Positions 33,183-41,536 of a stretch of 64,000 nt of DNA are shown here, piece by piece. The stretch is from an uncultured Eubacteriales bacterium. Lineage in GTDB: Bacteria > Bacillota > Clostridia > Oscillospirales > Butyricicoccaceae. The notes under the pieces are model-generated. The model was not told where the DNA came from and made no database searches. It saw only the letters and a program-made list of their open reading frames with translations. Location of the stretch: contig CAJTUM010000001.1 of assembly GCA_910579575.1 (NCBI GenBank), forward strand, positions 238,132-302,131. The letters run 5' to 3'. The stretch's first letter is position 1; the number at the start of each line of letters is the position of its first letter. A program made the position numbers and the translations under genes.

Positions 33183-33208
33183 TTGCAAGAAAGTATACTT
33201 TCTTGCAA
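33183..33208. promoter_or_regulatory. 26-bp perfect palindrome, operator copy 1
   Basis: Half-site TTGCAAGAAAGTA followed directly by its exact reverse complement. It lies about 110 bp upstream of the SLH gene start. Extra half-sites flank it: TTTCTTGCA at 33163-33171 and ATTCTTGTAA at 33217-33226. Confidence 0.72.
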
Positions 33209-33321
33209 GAAGGCCATTCTTGTAAAAAATATTGTAGAATCGGCAGAAATTTAGGAGAATTGCCTATTGAAACTTGACTGAATTTATGATATTGTTTGCA
33301 CAGAGCAGGAGCCTTGGAATA

Positions 33322-33347
33322 TTGCAAGAAAGTATACATTCTTGTAA
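33322..33347. promoter_or_regulatory. 26-bp near-palindrome, operator copy 2
   Basis: Identical to copy 1 at 24 of 26 positions (left half TTGCAAGAAAGTA unchanged), 139 bp further from the SLH gene and close to the end of the neighbouring MFS gene. Confidence 0.7.
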
Positions 33348-33368
33348 CTTTTCCGGGCTTTTTGCAAC

Positions 33369-33395
33369 AAAAAAAGCCCCCTTTCGGGGGCTTTT
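33369..33395 (-). terminator. Terminator of the transporter-creatininase-deacylase operon
   Basis: AAAAGCCCCC, loop TTTC, GGGGGCTTTT; on the - strand a T7 tail follows. Confidence 0.88.
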
Positions 33396-33407
33396 CGGCG
33401 GGTTGCG

Positions 33408-34646
33408 TTATTGCTGGGCGGGGGGATGGGCCAGCACAAAGCGGTAGCCCAGCAGAGCCAGGGTCATGAAAACGGCCATGAAGGCCATGGCGGGCTTATA
33501 GCTGCCCAGGGAATCATAAACGCTGTTGATGGCGATGGGGCCGATCATGGCGCCCAAGCTGCTTACCGCGCTGACAGAGCCCAGGATGGCGGCAAATTCC
33601 CTGGCGCCAAAGAGGCGGTCGGTCAGCAAAGTGGTGGCCACGGCGCTAAAGGCGCCGCCCAAGCCGGCGCCCAGGACAATCATGGCCAAAGCAGGCTGGA
33701 AGGGCGCCAGCACCATGCCCACAAGGCCGATAATCATGCACAGATTGGCAAAAAACGAGGCGCGACGAACGCCCCAGCGGTCGAACAGCCAGCCCAGCAA
33801 AAATTTGCCCACAGCCAAAGAGGCCATCATCGCCGAAGCGACGACAGAGGCGGCGATGGCGGAAAGGCCTACGTCGCTGAGGTGAGGGGCGGAATTTTGC
33901 ACTAAGCTGACGGCGCACAGGTTGTTGACGACGTTGCAGGCCGCCAAAGCCCAGAATTGCCAGGTCCGCCGAGCTTGCCGGGCCGTCAACCCCAGCTGTT
34001 CCGTGAAACGGGGCTGTTCCGCCGGGGCCGGCGCCTCTCCATAGGGCTGAAGGCCCATATCCTGGGGCCTGGTACGGACGATGAAAAAGCAAGCCGGCGT
34101 CACGATGATTAAAATCACGGCGCCCAAAATCAAATAGGTTTGCCGCCAGCCGACCTGCTGAATCAGCCAGGCGGCCAAGGGATTGCAGATCATGCCGCCC
34201 ACGCCGCTGCCCATGGAAGCCGCGCCCAAAGCCGAGCCCCGGCGGGCGTGAAACCAGTTGGCGATCAACATGGATATGGAAACTGTTGTAAGCAAAGCCT
34301 GGGAGAAGCCGCATACGACGGAGGACAGATAAAACATCGGAAGATTTTGAGCGAAGGAATAGCTCATGTACCCCAAAGCCATGCCCAGGCCGCCGAAGCG
34401 CATGACCTGCTTGACGTCAAATCGGGCGTAAATTTTGCCGGCAAAAACCGCCACAACCATCGAGCTGGCGGCGATCAACGTGGAGTTGGAGGCCATGGCT
34501 TTGCGGGAAAAGCCCATGTCCGCGCACACCGGCTTGATATAAACGCCGCTGCTGTTGTTGATGAGGCCCACGGAGACGCCCATAATCAGGAAGCAGGCGA
34601 AGACCACATACCAGCCGTAAAAAAAGCGGCCTTGTTTTTTGTTCAT
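33408..34646 (-). CDS. MFS transporter (OFA/monocarboxylate-like)
   Basis: 412 residues with about 12 membrane segments. N-terminal FFYGWYVVFACFLIMGVS and NNSSGVYIKPVCADMGFSR are typical of the oxalate-formate / monocarboxylate antiporter-like branch; RPQDMGLQPYG ends the first half. The substrate is unknown, but the operon partners (creatininase family, N-acyl-D-amino acid deacylase) suggest an amide or N-acyl amino acid. ATG at 34646 follows AAAGGAAC. Last gene of a three-gene - strand operon. A truncated relative lies at 19337-19552. Confidence 0.88.
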   Translation of the reverse strand: MNKKQGRFFYGWYVVFACFLIMGVSVGLINNSSGVYIKPVCADMGFSRKAMASNSTLIAASSMVVAVFAGKIYARFDVKQVMRFGGLGMALGYMSYSFAQNLPMFYLSSVVCGFSQALLTTVSISMLIANWFHARRGSALGAASMGSGVGGMICNPLAAWLIQQVGWRQTYLILGAVILIIVTPACFFIVRTRPQDMGLQPYGEAPAPAEQPRFTEQLGLTARQARRTWQFWALAACNVVNNLCAVSLVQNSAPHLSDVGLSAIAASVVASAMMASLAVGKFLLGWLFDRWGVRRASFFANLCMIIGLVGMVLAPFQPALAMIVLGAGLGGAFSAVATTLLTDRLFGAREFAAILGSVSAVSSLGAMIGPIAINSVYDSLGSYKPAMAFMAVFMTLALLGYRFVLAHPPAQQ

Positions 34647-34724
34647 ATCGCGTTCCTTTCAAAGCCTGGAGGCCCGAAGCCGCCCCGAAGCATGGCTGGG
34701 GGCGGCTCCTTTTTAGTTGAGAAA

Positions 34725-35507
34725 TCAGACCTTGCGGCCCCAAAGCGAGTCGTCCATCAAAATATCCGCCATGCCCTGGATTTCGCGTTCCAGTATTTTT
34801 TTGCCCTTTTCTGCTGTGGCGGCGTAGGCGTTGCCCATAACGCCGTTTTCGGTGTGGGCTTCCATCCGATGGAAGGTGGAAAAGATCCCCTCGTCCTCCA
34901 TTTTATGGCCAAAACTCATGGAGCCCTTGGTCTCTTTGTAAATGGGGTCCACAAAGCCTTCGTCCAGCGCCAGAATCATGGAAGTTTCGCTTTCGCAGGC
35001 GTGGTCCATATGGGCCTGGGTTTCCAGAATATCCGGTTCGGCTTGGGAGTCGCCTTTGTCGTAGCCAGTGAAATAGACAGGAAAACCCAAAGCTTCATTG
35101 ATGTTGATCAGCGCCGTCTGCGTGGGGGCCACGTTGCCGCCATGGCCGTTGACGATCACAATTTTGCGGAAGCCGTGGGCCGCCAGGCTTTCGCAGTAAT
35201 CCTGGAGCATGGCCAGATAGGTCTGGGGCTTCAGCGTCATAGAGCCGGGAAAGCTCATGTGGTGGGTGGCGTTGCCCACAGTAATGGCCGGAGAGACCAA
35301 ACAGGGCTTGCCGCGGCGATTTAGCTCTTCGGCGGTTTTTTCGCAGACGTAGGTCGCCAGCAGAGCGTCTGTGCCCACAGGCAGGTGGGGCCCATGCTGC
35401 TCGATGGAGCCCAGAGGGACCAACACGATAGCGCCTTGCTGAGAATAGGCCCGGATCTCTTCCCGAGTCAGATGCTCCCAGCGGACGGGATTCTTTTTCA
35501 TTTCCAT
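34725..35507 (-). CDS. Creatininase family amidohydrolase
   Basis: 260 residues. GSIEQHGPHLPVGTD carries the metal-binding glutamate, histidine and aspartate of the family, NGHGGN is the second signature, and ACESETSMILALDEG the third. Members open cyclic or linear amides (creatinine, formylated intermediates). Placed between a transporter and an N-acyl-D-amino acid deacylase, it probably acts on a product of the same catabolic route. ATG at 35507 follows AAGGAG. Confidence 0.88.
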   Translation of the reverse strand: MEMKKNPVRWEHLTREEIRAYSQQGAIVLVPLGSIEQHGPHLPVGTDALLATYVCEKTAEELNRRGKPCLVSPAITVGNATHHMSFPGSMTLKPQTYLAMLQDYCESLAAHGFRKIVIVNGHGGNVAPTQTALININEALGFPVYFTGYDKGDSQAEPDILETQAHMDHACESETSMILALDEGFVDPIYKETKGSMSFGHKMEDEGIFSTFHRMEAHTENGVMGNAYAATAEKGKKILEREIQGMADILMDDSLWGRKV

Positions 35508-35599
35508 GGTCGTTTTGCTCCTTTATAAGATAATAAAGCGAAGATCGATGGATCAAAGCGGAGGCTGCGCAAGGGCGACAGCCCGTTTGACGGCTGAGG

Positions 35600-37192
35600 T
35601 TACCGGCTTTTTTTCAAAACAGAACCGTTTTTGACGCCGGTGTATTCGCCGTTTTCCACCGCCGCTTTGCCGCCGACCAACACATAGTCCAAGCCATGGT
35701 TTTTGCGGAAGGGGTGCAGATAGTCGCTGTCCGCCTTCAAGGCGGCGTAATCAAAGACGCACAAATCCGCCCGATAGCCCTCTTTCACCAAGCCAATTTC
35801 CGGAATGCCGCTCATCTCGGCGGGCAGGCCGGTAATGCTGTGAATCGCGTCCTCCAGCGTCAGAAGGCCGTGGTCCCGCAGCAGCGCCAGCCGGGTGATA
35901 AAGGTGGAAGTGCCCCGAGGGTGGCCGCCGCCTATATGGTCCCGGTCTGGGTGAGAGGGGTAATTGGACCAATCGCTGCCGCCCATCACATAGGGGTGGG
36001 CGATAATGCGCATCATGTCGCTTTCGTTTTGGTTAAAATAGATGCCTTGGGCCTGGCCGTCGTTGGCGATCAGCAAATCGTAGCAAACGTCCCAAGGGTC
36101 CTTGTTTTCCTCCTGAGCGATCTGGGCGATGGTTTTGCCCACATATTGAGGGGTTTTGGCGCAGCCCGCCATCAGCGTGCCCTCAAAGCCGGCGTCTATC
36201 AGGTTGCTGGCGAACTCGGCGTATTCGTTCTGAATGGAATCCGTCACCTTCTGGCGGAAAGTCGGGTCCTTCAGGTTTTCCACCAGCTTGTCTTCGCCTC
36301 CCACATGGAATTTGGGGGGAATGCAGCTGATAAAGGGAGCGCTGCCCGCCAGGTAGGGGTATTGATCTGCCCGGACCTTGACGCCCCGTTTGTTGGCGTC
36401 TTCAATCACCTGCAAAACCTTTTCCGAAAGCCCCTCGTTCTGTTTGCCGATGACCTTTAGGTGGGAGATAATTACCGGGATGCCCGCCTTTTCGCCAATG
36501 TTGATCGCTTCTTCCACAGATTCCACCACATTGTCCGCCTCGCCGCGGATATGGGAAGCGTAGCTGCCGCCGTATTCGCCCACAACCTTAGCCAGCTCCA
36601 CCAGCTCCTGTTCGCCGGCATAGACGGAGGGGGCGTAGACCAAGCCGGTGGTCATGCCCAAGTAGCCGCATTCCATGGCTTGGCGCACCCAGGCTTTCAT
36701 TTCTTCCAGCTGCTCTGGAGTAGGCTGAGCGTCGCTGTAGCCCATCACCCGGCCCCGCACATTGCCCTGGCCGATGTAAAAGGCGATGTTGTTTCCCAGC
36801 TCCATCTGAGAAACCGCCTCCATGAAAGAATGGAAATTGTCGCAGGCTTTTTCCAGCCGTTCCCGATGCTCCGGGGGCAGCCGGTCTGCTTCCCCCTCCA
36901 TCATGGGGGCGGGCGCCGTGCCGCATTGGCCGGCGATTTCCGTGGTGACGCCTTGCTCCAGATAGTTGTAGGAGTCGGGGCCCATCAGAATGCCGTTGTC
37001 GGAATGGCTGTGGTAATCAATAAAGCCAGGGGAGACGATTTTGCCGGCGGCGTCGATAATCCGACCGGCTTCCTCCTGGATCGAAGGAGCGATTTTGGCG
37101 ATTTTGCCGTCTTTCAACGCCACGTCCGCCCGATAGCGAAGGGCGCCGGAGCCGTCGACGACTGTCCCGCCCTGGATGATGATATCGTACAT
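35600..37192 (-). CDS. N-acyl-D-amino acid deacylase family amidohydrolase
   Basis: 530 residues, amidohydrolase superfamily. MYDIIIQGGTVVDGSG begins the beta-sandwich, PGFIDYHSHSDNG carries the first metal histidines, and EIAGQCGTAPAP, SHIRGEAD, ISHLKVIG, GGSDWSNYP and HPRGTSTF provide later active-site elements of the D-aminoacylase branch. Hydrolyses N-acyl-D-amino acids or related N-substituted amides. ATG at 37192 follows AAAGGAGG. First gene of the operon with creatininase-family and MFS genes. Confidence 0.88.
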   Translation of the reverse strand: MYDIIIQGGTVVDGSGALRYRADVALKDGKIAKIAPSIQEEAGRIIDAAGKIVSPGFIDYHSHSDNGILMGPDSYNYLEQGVTTEIAGQCGTAPAPMMEGEADRLPPEHRERLEKACDNFHSFMEAVSQMELGNNIAFYIGQGNVRGRVMGYSDAQPTPEQLEEMKAWVRQAMECGYLGMTTGLVYAPSVYAGEQELVELAKVVGEYGGSYASHIRGEADNVVESVEEAINIGEKAGIPVIISHLKVIGKQNEGLSEKVLQVIEDANKRGVKVRADQYPYLAGSAPFISCIPPKFHVGGEDKLVENLKDPTFRQKVTDSIQNEYAEFASNLIDAGFEGTLMAGCAKTPQYVGKTIAQIAQEENKDPWDVCYDLLIANDGQAQGIYFNQNESDMMRIIAHPYVMGGSDWSNYPSHPDRDHIGGGHPRGTSTFITRLALLRDHGLLTLEDAIHSITGLPAEMSGIPEIGLVKEGYRADLCVFDYAALKADSDYLHPFRKNHGLDYVLVGGKAAVENGEYTGVKNGSVLKKSR

Positions 37193-37256
37193 AACAAAAA
37201 TTCCTCCTTTGCCGGATGCCGCCGGCCCGGGAATCGGCCGATCTGCGGCCTTTTTC

Positions 37257-37291
37257 ATTATACTACTTTTTTCCGCCCCATACTATGGGGC
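37257..37291 (-). promoter_or_regulatory. Promoter and palindromic operator of the deacylase operon
   Basis: On the - strand a TATAAT -10 box (37262-37257) is preceded by the interrupted palindrome GCCCCATA-C-TATGGGGC (37275-37291), which covers the -35 position. No good -35 hexamer is present, so the promoter may need an activator that binds the palindrome, or the palindrome may be a repressor site. Confidence 0.55.
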
Positions 37292-37485
37292 AAAATTGCT
37301 GATTTTTTGGGTTGAATTTTGTCAGAACCTCCAAAGAAACGGGGGAAACCGGAAAACCGCTGATAAAATTCGACAAAACAGACGGATGGAAAAAAACGCT
37401 TCCAGCGAACGTTGGCTGGCGGAGCAACCCGCCTTTCCTACCGGCTTTTTTCTGGGCGGCCGGCGGCTTCCAAAGCTTCTGACCC

Positions 37486-37515
37486 TTGGCAAGACGGGGC
37501 TGGGCGTGATAGAAT
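37486..37515 (+). promoter_or_regulatory. Promoter of mgtC-like gene
   Basis: TTGGCA, 18 nt, TAGAAT with extended -10 TGA. The rest of the 37193-37566 gap holds no gene I can support. Confidence 0.55.
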
Positions 37516-37566
37516 ACAAAAAGAGAAGCGGCTGGAAACCGCCGCAAGAGAAAAGGGGGAATTTGT

Positions 37567-38286
37567 ATGACCCAGACAATGGACGCCGCCGCTTTGGCTC
37601 TGGGGCCGCTGGATGTGGCGGCCCGGCTTTTGTGCGCGATGTTCATCGGCCTGGTGGTGGGCGCCGAGCGGGAATACACCCACAGACCGGCCGGAATGCG
37701 CACCCATATGCTGGTGGCGCTGGGCGCCTGCATTGTGATGATGACCAGCCAGATGATTTTCGCGCAGTATCGGCCCTATGGCGCCACGCCGGACCCGGCT
37801 CGGCTCAGCGCCCAGGTTATCACCGGCATCGGCTTTCTGGGGGCGGGCACAATCCTGCGGGAGGGCGTCAGCGTCAAGGGCCTGACCACCGCGGCCAGCC
37901 TCTGGATGACGGCCTGCATGGGGGTGGCCGCCGGAGGCGGCTATTATCTGGTGGCCCTGGCGGGCTTTGTTTCCGCTCTGATTACCCTGGTGTTGTTTGA
38001 GTGGATTCAAAAAATCATCGTCAAGGGTCGGTACAGCCTGTATGATTTCAACCTGACCTGCGAAAACGCCGTAGCCATTATGGAGCTTATCCGCCGGCTG
38101 GCCGACGAGCAGCGGGCTTTGATTACCCGCATCCATATCCAGGGCCGCAAGGGAGATAAGCCGGAGATTCGGTTTCGGGCCAATTTCAGCGGCGCCAACT
38201 CCCTGGACCGCGTGCAGAATTTTTTCTCCGTTCTTCAGCAAAATGAACAGGTTATTTACGTCACTTTGGACCGCCAGTGGATCTGA
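37567..38286 (+). CDS. MgtC/SapB family membrane protein
   Basis: 239 residues. Four to five hydrophobic segments in residues 1-150 with the family signatures GLVVGAEREYTHRPAGMRTH and TGIGFLGAGTILREG, followed by a C-terminal cytoplasmic ACT-like part. MgtC proteins modulate magnesium or F1F0 ATPase related homeostasis; whether this one does so is unknown. ATG at 37567 follows AAAGGGGG. Precedes the asparaginase gene by 63 nt on the same strand. Confidence 0.9.
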   Translation: MTQTMDAAALALGPLDVAARLLCAMFIGLVVGAEREYTHRPAGMRTHMLVALGACIVMMTSQMIFAQYRPYGATPDPARLSAQVITGIGFLGAGTILREGVSVKGLTTAASLWMTACMGVAAGGGYYLVALAGFVSALITLVLFEWIQKIIVKGRYSLYDFNLTCENAVAIMELIRRLADEQRALITRIHIQGRKGDKPEIRFRANFSGANSLDRVQNFFSVLQQNEQVIYVTLDRQWI

Positions 38287-38320
38287 CTGGGCGAACGGAG
38301 AAACAGAAGGAAAGCCAAAA

Positions 38321-38352
38321 AAGGAGGCCCCGCGACGCGGGGGAACAAAATG
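38321..38352 (+). promoter_or_regulatory. Ribosome binding site with a hairpin between SD and start codon
   Basis: AAGGAGG (38321-38327) is 22 nt from the ATG, too far by itself. A CCCCGC-GAC-GCGGGG hairpin (38328-38342) fills the space and leaves 7 nt before the ATG, so folding would restore normal spacing. Confidence 0.5.
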
Positions 38353-39339
38353 AAAAAAATTTTGATGTTGACGACAGGAGGCACCATCGCCTCCTTGCCC
38401 TCGGAGGAAGGGCTGGCCCCCGCCGGCGCAGATACGCTGCTGGCCCACATGGTTCCTTCGGCGGCCAATTACCAGGTGACCACCGAGGAGATTCTGACGC
38501 TGGACAGCACCAATATCCAGCCGGAAGAATGGAAGATCATCGCCAACGCCGTTTATCGCAATGTCCGGCGTTACGACGGCATTGTGGTGACGCACGGCAC
38601 GGATACCATGGCCTATACCGCCTCGATGATGAGCTTTATGCTGCGCCATGTGCCTATTCCAGTGGTGTTCACCGGCTCTCAGGTACCCATTGTCAAACCT
38701 CTTTCCGACGCGCCGCTGAATTTATCCTGCGCGCTGGCCATGGCGGCCAGCTCTACTCCCGGCGTGTTTGTGGCCTTTGACCGGAAAATCATGCTGGGCT
38801 GCCGGGCCGTCAAAGTGCGCACCACCGCTTTCGACGCGTTTGAAAGCGTCAATTATCCCTATGCCGGCGAAGTCAATTCGGGAGGCCTGTCCTTGAACGG
38901 CGCGGTTATTCCTCCTCAAAACGGCGAATGCGTGCTGGAGGACGGAGTGGATTCCGACGTCTATTTGCTCAAGCTGACCCCCGGCGCAAACCCCAAAATT
39001 GTGGATCTGATGATCGACGCCAGCTGCCATGGCATCGTTATCGAGGCTTTTGGCATCGGCGGCCTGCAATTCATCCGGCGGGATTTTGTGTCCAAAATCG
39101 AAAAGGCCGTGGAGGCCGGCGTTCCTGTGGTGGTATGCAGCCAGTGCCTGTATGAGCGGTCGGATTTTTCCGTCTATCAAGTGGGCCAGAAGGCCCTGGC
39201 CAAAGGGGCTATCCAGGGCTTTGATATGACTCGAGAAGCTGCCGTCACCAAGCTGATGTGGGCTTTGGGCCGAACGCGGGATCTGGGGGAGATCCGGGCG
39301 ATTTTCCGCACCAATCTGGCCGGCGAAATCGCTCTGTAG
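38350..39339 (+). CDS. ansA: L-asparaginase (type I, cytoplasmic)
   Basis: Hydrolyses asparagine to aspartate and ammonia. 329 residues. The two catalytic motifs are present: MLTTGGTIAS with the nucleophile threonine and VTHGTDTMAYTA with the second Thr-Asp pair. No signal peptide, consistent with the cytoplasmic type I form. It may be translated through an SD-hairpin-ATG arrangement. Supplies aspartate and ammonia to the amino acid fermentation encoded around it. Confidence 0.92.
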   Translation: MKKILMLTTGGTIASLPSEEGLAPAGADTLLAHMVPSAANYQVTTEEILTLDSTNIQPEEWKIIANAVYRNVRRYDGIVVTHGTDTMAYTASMMSFMLRHVPIPVVFTGSQVPIVKPLSDAPLNLSCALAMAASSTPGVFVAFDRKIMLGCRAVKVRTTAFDAFESVNYPYAGEVNSGGLSLNGAVIPPQNGECVLEDGVDSDVYLLKLTPGANPKIVDLMIDASCHGIVIEAFGIGGLQFIRRDFVSKIEKAVEAGVPVVVCSQCLYERSDFSVYQVGQKALAKGAIQGFDMTREAAVTKLMWALGRTRDLGEIRAIFRTNLAGEIAL

Positions 39340-39513
39340 CCTTTGGGGAGAAATAGCACAATCTTGCGGCAGATTGCCAAGGAATTTGTTATTTTTGTGA
39401 CGATAAAAATTTCTGAATATTGCGAGAATATCAAATAAATATTCTGGCAAATTCCGAAAATAGAAATAAAAATTTTTGATTTTTAAAATAGAGCAATCTT
39501 TTTTCAAGTTGGG

Positions 39514-39561
39514 ATATTGGTATACAAGAATACTGGTATACCGGAACACTGGTATTTTTCA
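39514..39561 (+). repeat. Three tandem 16-bp repeats, candidate operator array
   Basis: ATATTGGTATACAAGA, ATACTGGTATACCGGA and ACACTGGTATTTTTCA follow each other with no gap, sharing a TGGTAT core; the middle unit contains the palindrome GGTATACC. They lie about 60-100 bp upstream of the glutamate mutase promoter. The rest of the AT-rich 39340-39712 gap has no gene I can support. Confidence 0.6.
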
Positions 39562-39615
39562 TGGTTTTGACCGCTATTTTTATCAACTTTTTATGCTTTT
39601 CCGCAACTTTTTACA

Positions 39616-39644
39616 TTGCGTCGCCTGTTTCTTTCGCATACAAT
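39616..39644 (+). promoter_or_regulatory. Promoter of the glutamate mutase operon
   Basis: TTGCGT, 17 nt, TACAAT, about 70 nt before the first gene. Confidence 0.6.
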
Positions 39645-39712
39645 AAGGATATTAACCGGCGACAGCCAGACAATTTGGTTCTGAAAAAATCTATATATAA
39701 TGAGGTGCTGTG

Positions 39713-40117
39713 ATGAAAACTCTTGTACTGGGCGTGATTGGCGCCGACGTCCACGCTGTGGGCAACAAGATCCTGGACCACGCTTTTACCGAAGCGGGAT
39801 ACAAAGTGGTCAACCTGGGCGTGATGGTTTCCCAAGATGAATTTATCAAAGCCGCCATTGAGACCAACGCAGACGCCATCATGGTGTCCTCTCTCTATGG
39901 CCAGGGGGAGTTGGACTGCCAAGGCCTGCGGGAAAAATGCGTGGAAGCCGGCCTGAGCCAGATTCCCTTGTTCTGCGGCGGCAACCTGGTGGTGGGCAAG
40001 CGGGATTTTGCCGAAACCGAAAAAATCTTCAAAGACATGGGCTTCAATTATGTCTATGCCCCCGGCACAATGCCGGACGTGACCATTGCCGACCTGCGCA
40101 AGGAGTTGGGCGAATAA
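39713..40117 (+). CDS. glmS: Glutamate mutase (methylaspartate mutase) subunit S, B12-binding
   Basis: 134 residues, the cobalamin-binding small subunit. GADVHAVGNKIL contains the DxHxxG motif whose H14 coordinates cobalt; SSLYGQGELDC and GGNLVVGKRDF line the corrin tail pocket. With subunit E it converts L-glutamate to threo-3-methylaspartate. ATG at 39713 follows TGAGGTG. First gene of the order S, L, E, ammonia-lyase known from methylaspartate-pathway clostridia. Confidence 0.94.
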   Translation: MKTLVLGVIGADVHAVGNKILDHAFTEAGYKVVNLGVMVSQDEFIKAAIETNADAIMVSSLYGQGELDCQGLREKCVEAGLSQIPLFCGGNLVVGKRDFAETEKIFKDMGFNYVYAPGTMPDVTIADLRKELGE

Positions 40118-40135
40118 GAGAGGGGTTTGGTTCTC

Positions 40136-41521
40136 GTGAGTTACGCTCTGTTTACCGATATTGGCAGCACGTTTACCAAAGTGACCGCCGCGGACCTGAA
40201 GGAGCGCCGCATTGTGGGTCGAGCCATGTCGCCCACTACCATTTTTGACGATGTGAACATCGGTTTCCAAAAGGCTTTGGCCGCCCTGGAAAGCCAGATC
40301 GGCTATAAAATTGAGCCGGAATACCGGTTGGCCTGCTCCAGCGCCGCCGGCGGGCTGAAAATGGTCGCCTGCGGCCTGGTGCCCGACCTGACCAGCGAAG
40401 CCGCCCGGCTGGCCTCCCTCAGCGCCGGCGCCAAGGTGCTGAAAGCTTACGCCTATAAAATGACGGAAACCGAAGCCCAGGAGCTGAAGCGGCTGCAGCC
40501 GGATATCGTCATGCTCTCCGGCGGCACGGACGGCGGCAACAGCGAGGTGATGCTGCACAACGCCAAGATGCTGGCGGACTGCCCGGTGAAATTCCCGGTG
40601 ATTGTTGCGGGCAACAAAAGCGCCGCCGGCGAAGCGGCTCGGGTGATCGAAGCCGCCGGCAAAGAGGCGACCGTCTGCCCCAACGTCATGCCGGAATTCG
40701 GCAAGCTGAATATTGAGCCTGCTCGAGAAGCGGTGCGCCGGGTGTTTCTGGAGCGCATTGTGGACGCCAAGGGCCTGCGGGAGCTGGCCGCTCAGATGGA
40801 CGGCGACGTGATCCCCACTCCCGCCGCCGTTTTGGACGCCATTACTCTGCTCTCCCGGGGAACCCGAGAGGAGGCGGGAATTGGAAGCCTGATGGCTTTT
40901 GACATTGGCGGCGCCACCACAGACGTTTATTCTGTGACAGAGGGCTGCCCGGTTTATCCCGGCGCCATGCTGAAGGGTCTGCCTCACCCGGCGGCCAAGC
41001 GGTCGGTGGAGGGGGACCTGGGAATGCGCTGGAACGCCCGAACCATTGTGGCGCTGCAAGGGGCGGAGCTGTTTGCTCAGAATGCCGGCGTCACAGAGGA
41101 AGAGCTGGCCCAAGCGTTGGACGTCTTTGACAAAACCCCGGATATTCTGCCTCAAAACCAGGCCATGGAGCGGATTGACGTGGCTCTGGCTCAAGCCGCG
41201 GCCAAAAACGCCTGCCAGCGCCATGCCGGCCAGCTGGAAGTGGTGTTCACTCCGCTGGGCGAGCGATATATGCAGTCTGGCAAGGACTTGAGCGACGTCA
41301 AGTGGCTGATCGGCACAGGGGGGCCGGTCATCACCTCCAAAAACCCGGCGGCCATTTTGGCGGAGGCCGGCTACAGCGATCAGGAGCCTCTTTCTCTGCG
41401 GCCTCGGAAAGCCAAAAGCCTGCTGGACGCCAAGTATATCCTGTCCGCTATGGGGCTGTTGTCCCAGCGGGAGCCGGATATCGCCCTGAAGATTATGAAA
41501 AACGAATTGACTGAATTATAA
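40136..41521 (+). CDS. glmL: Glutamate mutase accessory protein MutL (reactivating factor)
   Basis: 461 residues, ASKHA ATPase fold. ALFTDIGSTFTKVTA and LMAFDIGGATTDVYSV are the two phosphate-binding segments, and GGTDGGNSE and GTGGPV follow. Thought to exchange damaged cobalamin on the mutase at the cost of ATP. The GTG at 40136 lies 10 nt behind GAGAGGGG. Sits between the S and E subunit genes. Confidence 0.92.
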   Translation: MSYALFTDIGSTFTKVTAADLKERRIVGRAMSPTTIFDDVNIGFQKALAALESQIGYKIEPEYRLACSSAAGGLKMVACGLVPDLTSEAARLASLSAGAKVLKAYAYKMTETEAQELKRLQPDIVMLSGGTDGGNSEVMLHNAKMLADCPVKFPVIVAGNKSAAGEAARVIEAAGKEATVCPNVMPEFGKLNIEPAREAVRRVFLERIVDAKGLRELAAQMDGDVIPTPAAVLDAITLLSRGTREEAGIGSLMAFDIGGATTDVYSVTEGCPVYPGAMLKGLPHPAAKRSVEGDLGMRWNARTIVALQGAELFAQNAGVTEEELAQALDVFDKTPDILPQNQAMERIDVALAQAAAKNACQRHAGQLEVVFTPLGERYMQSGKDLSDVKWLIGTGGPVITSKNPAAILAEAGYSDQEPLSLRPRKAKSLLDAKYILSAMGLLSQREPDIALKIMKNELTEL

Positions 41522-41536
41522 AGCGAGGATGAGAAG

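Noticed and set aside
33139..33339. 66-codon - strand frame across the palindromes
   Set aside because: No ribosome binding site, and its translation merely reads through the palindromic operators.
39611..41224. 537-codon open frame on the - strand across the glutamate mutase genes
   Set aside because: It crosses two well-conserved + strand genes and their promoter and has no family features; a composition artefact.
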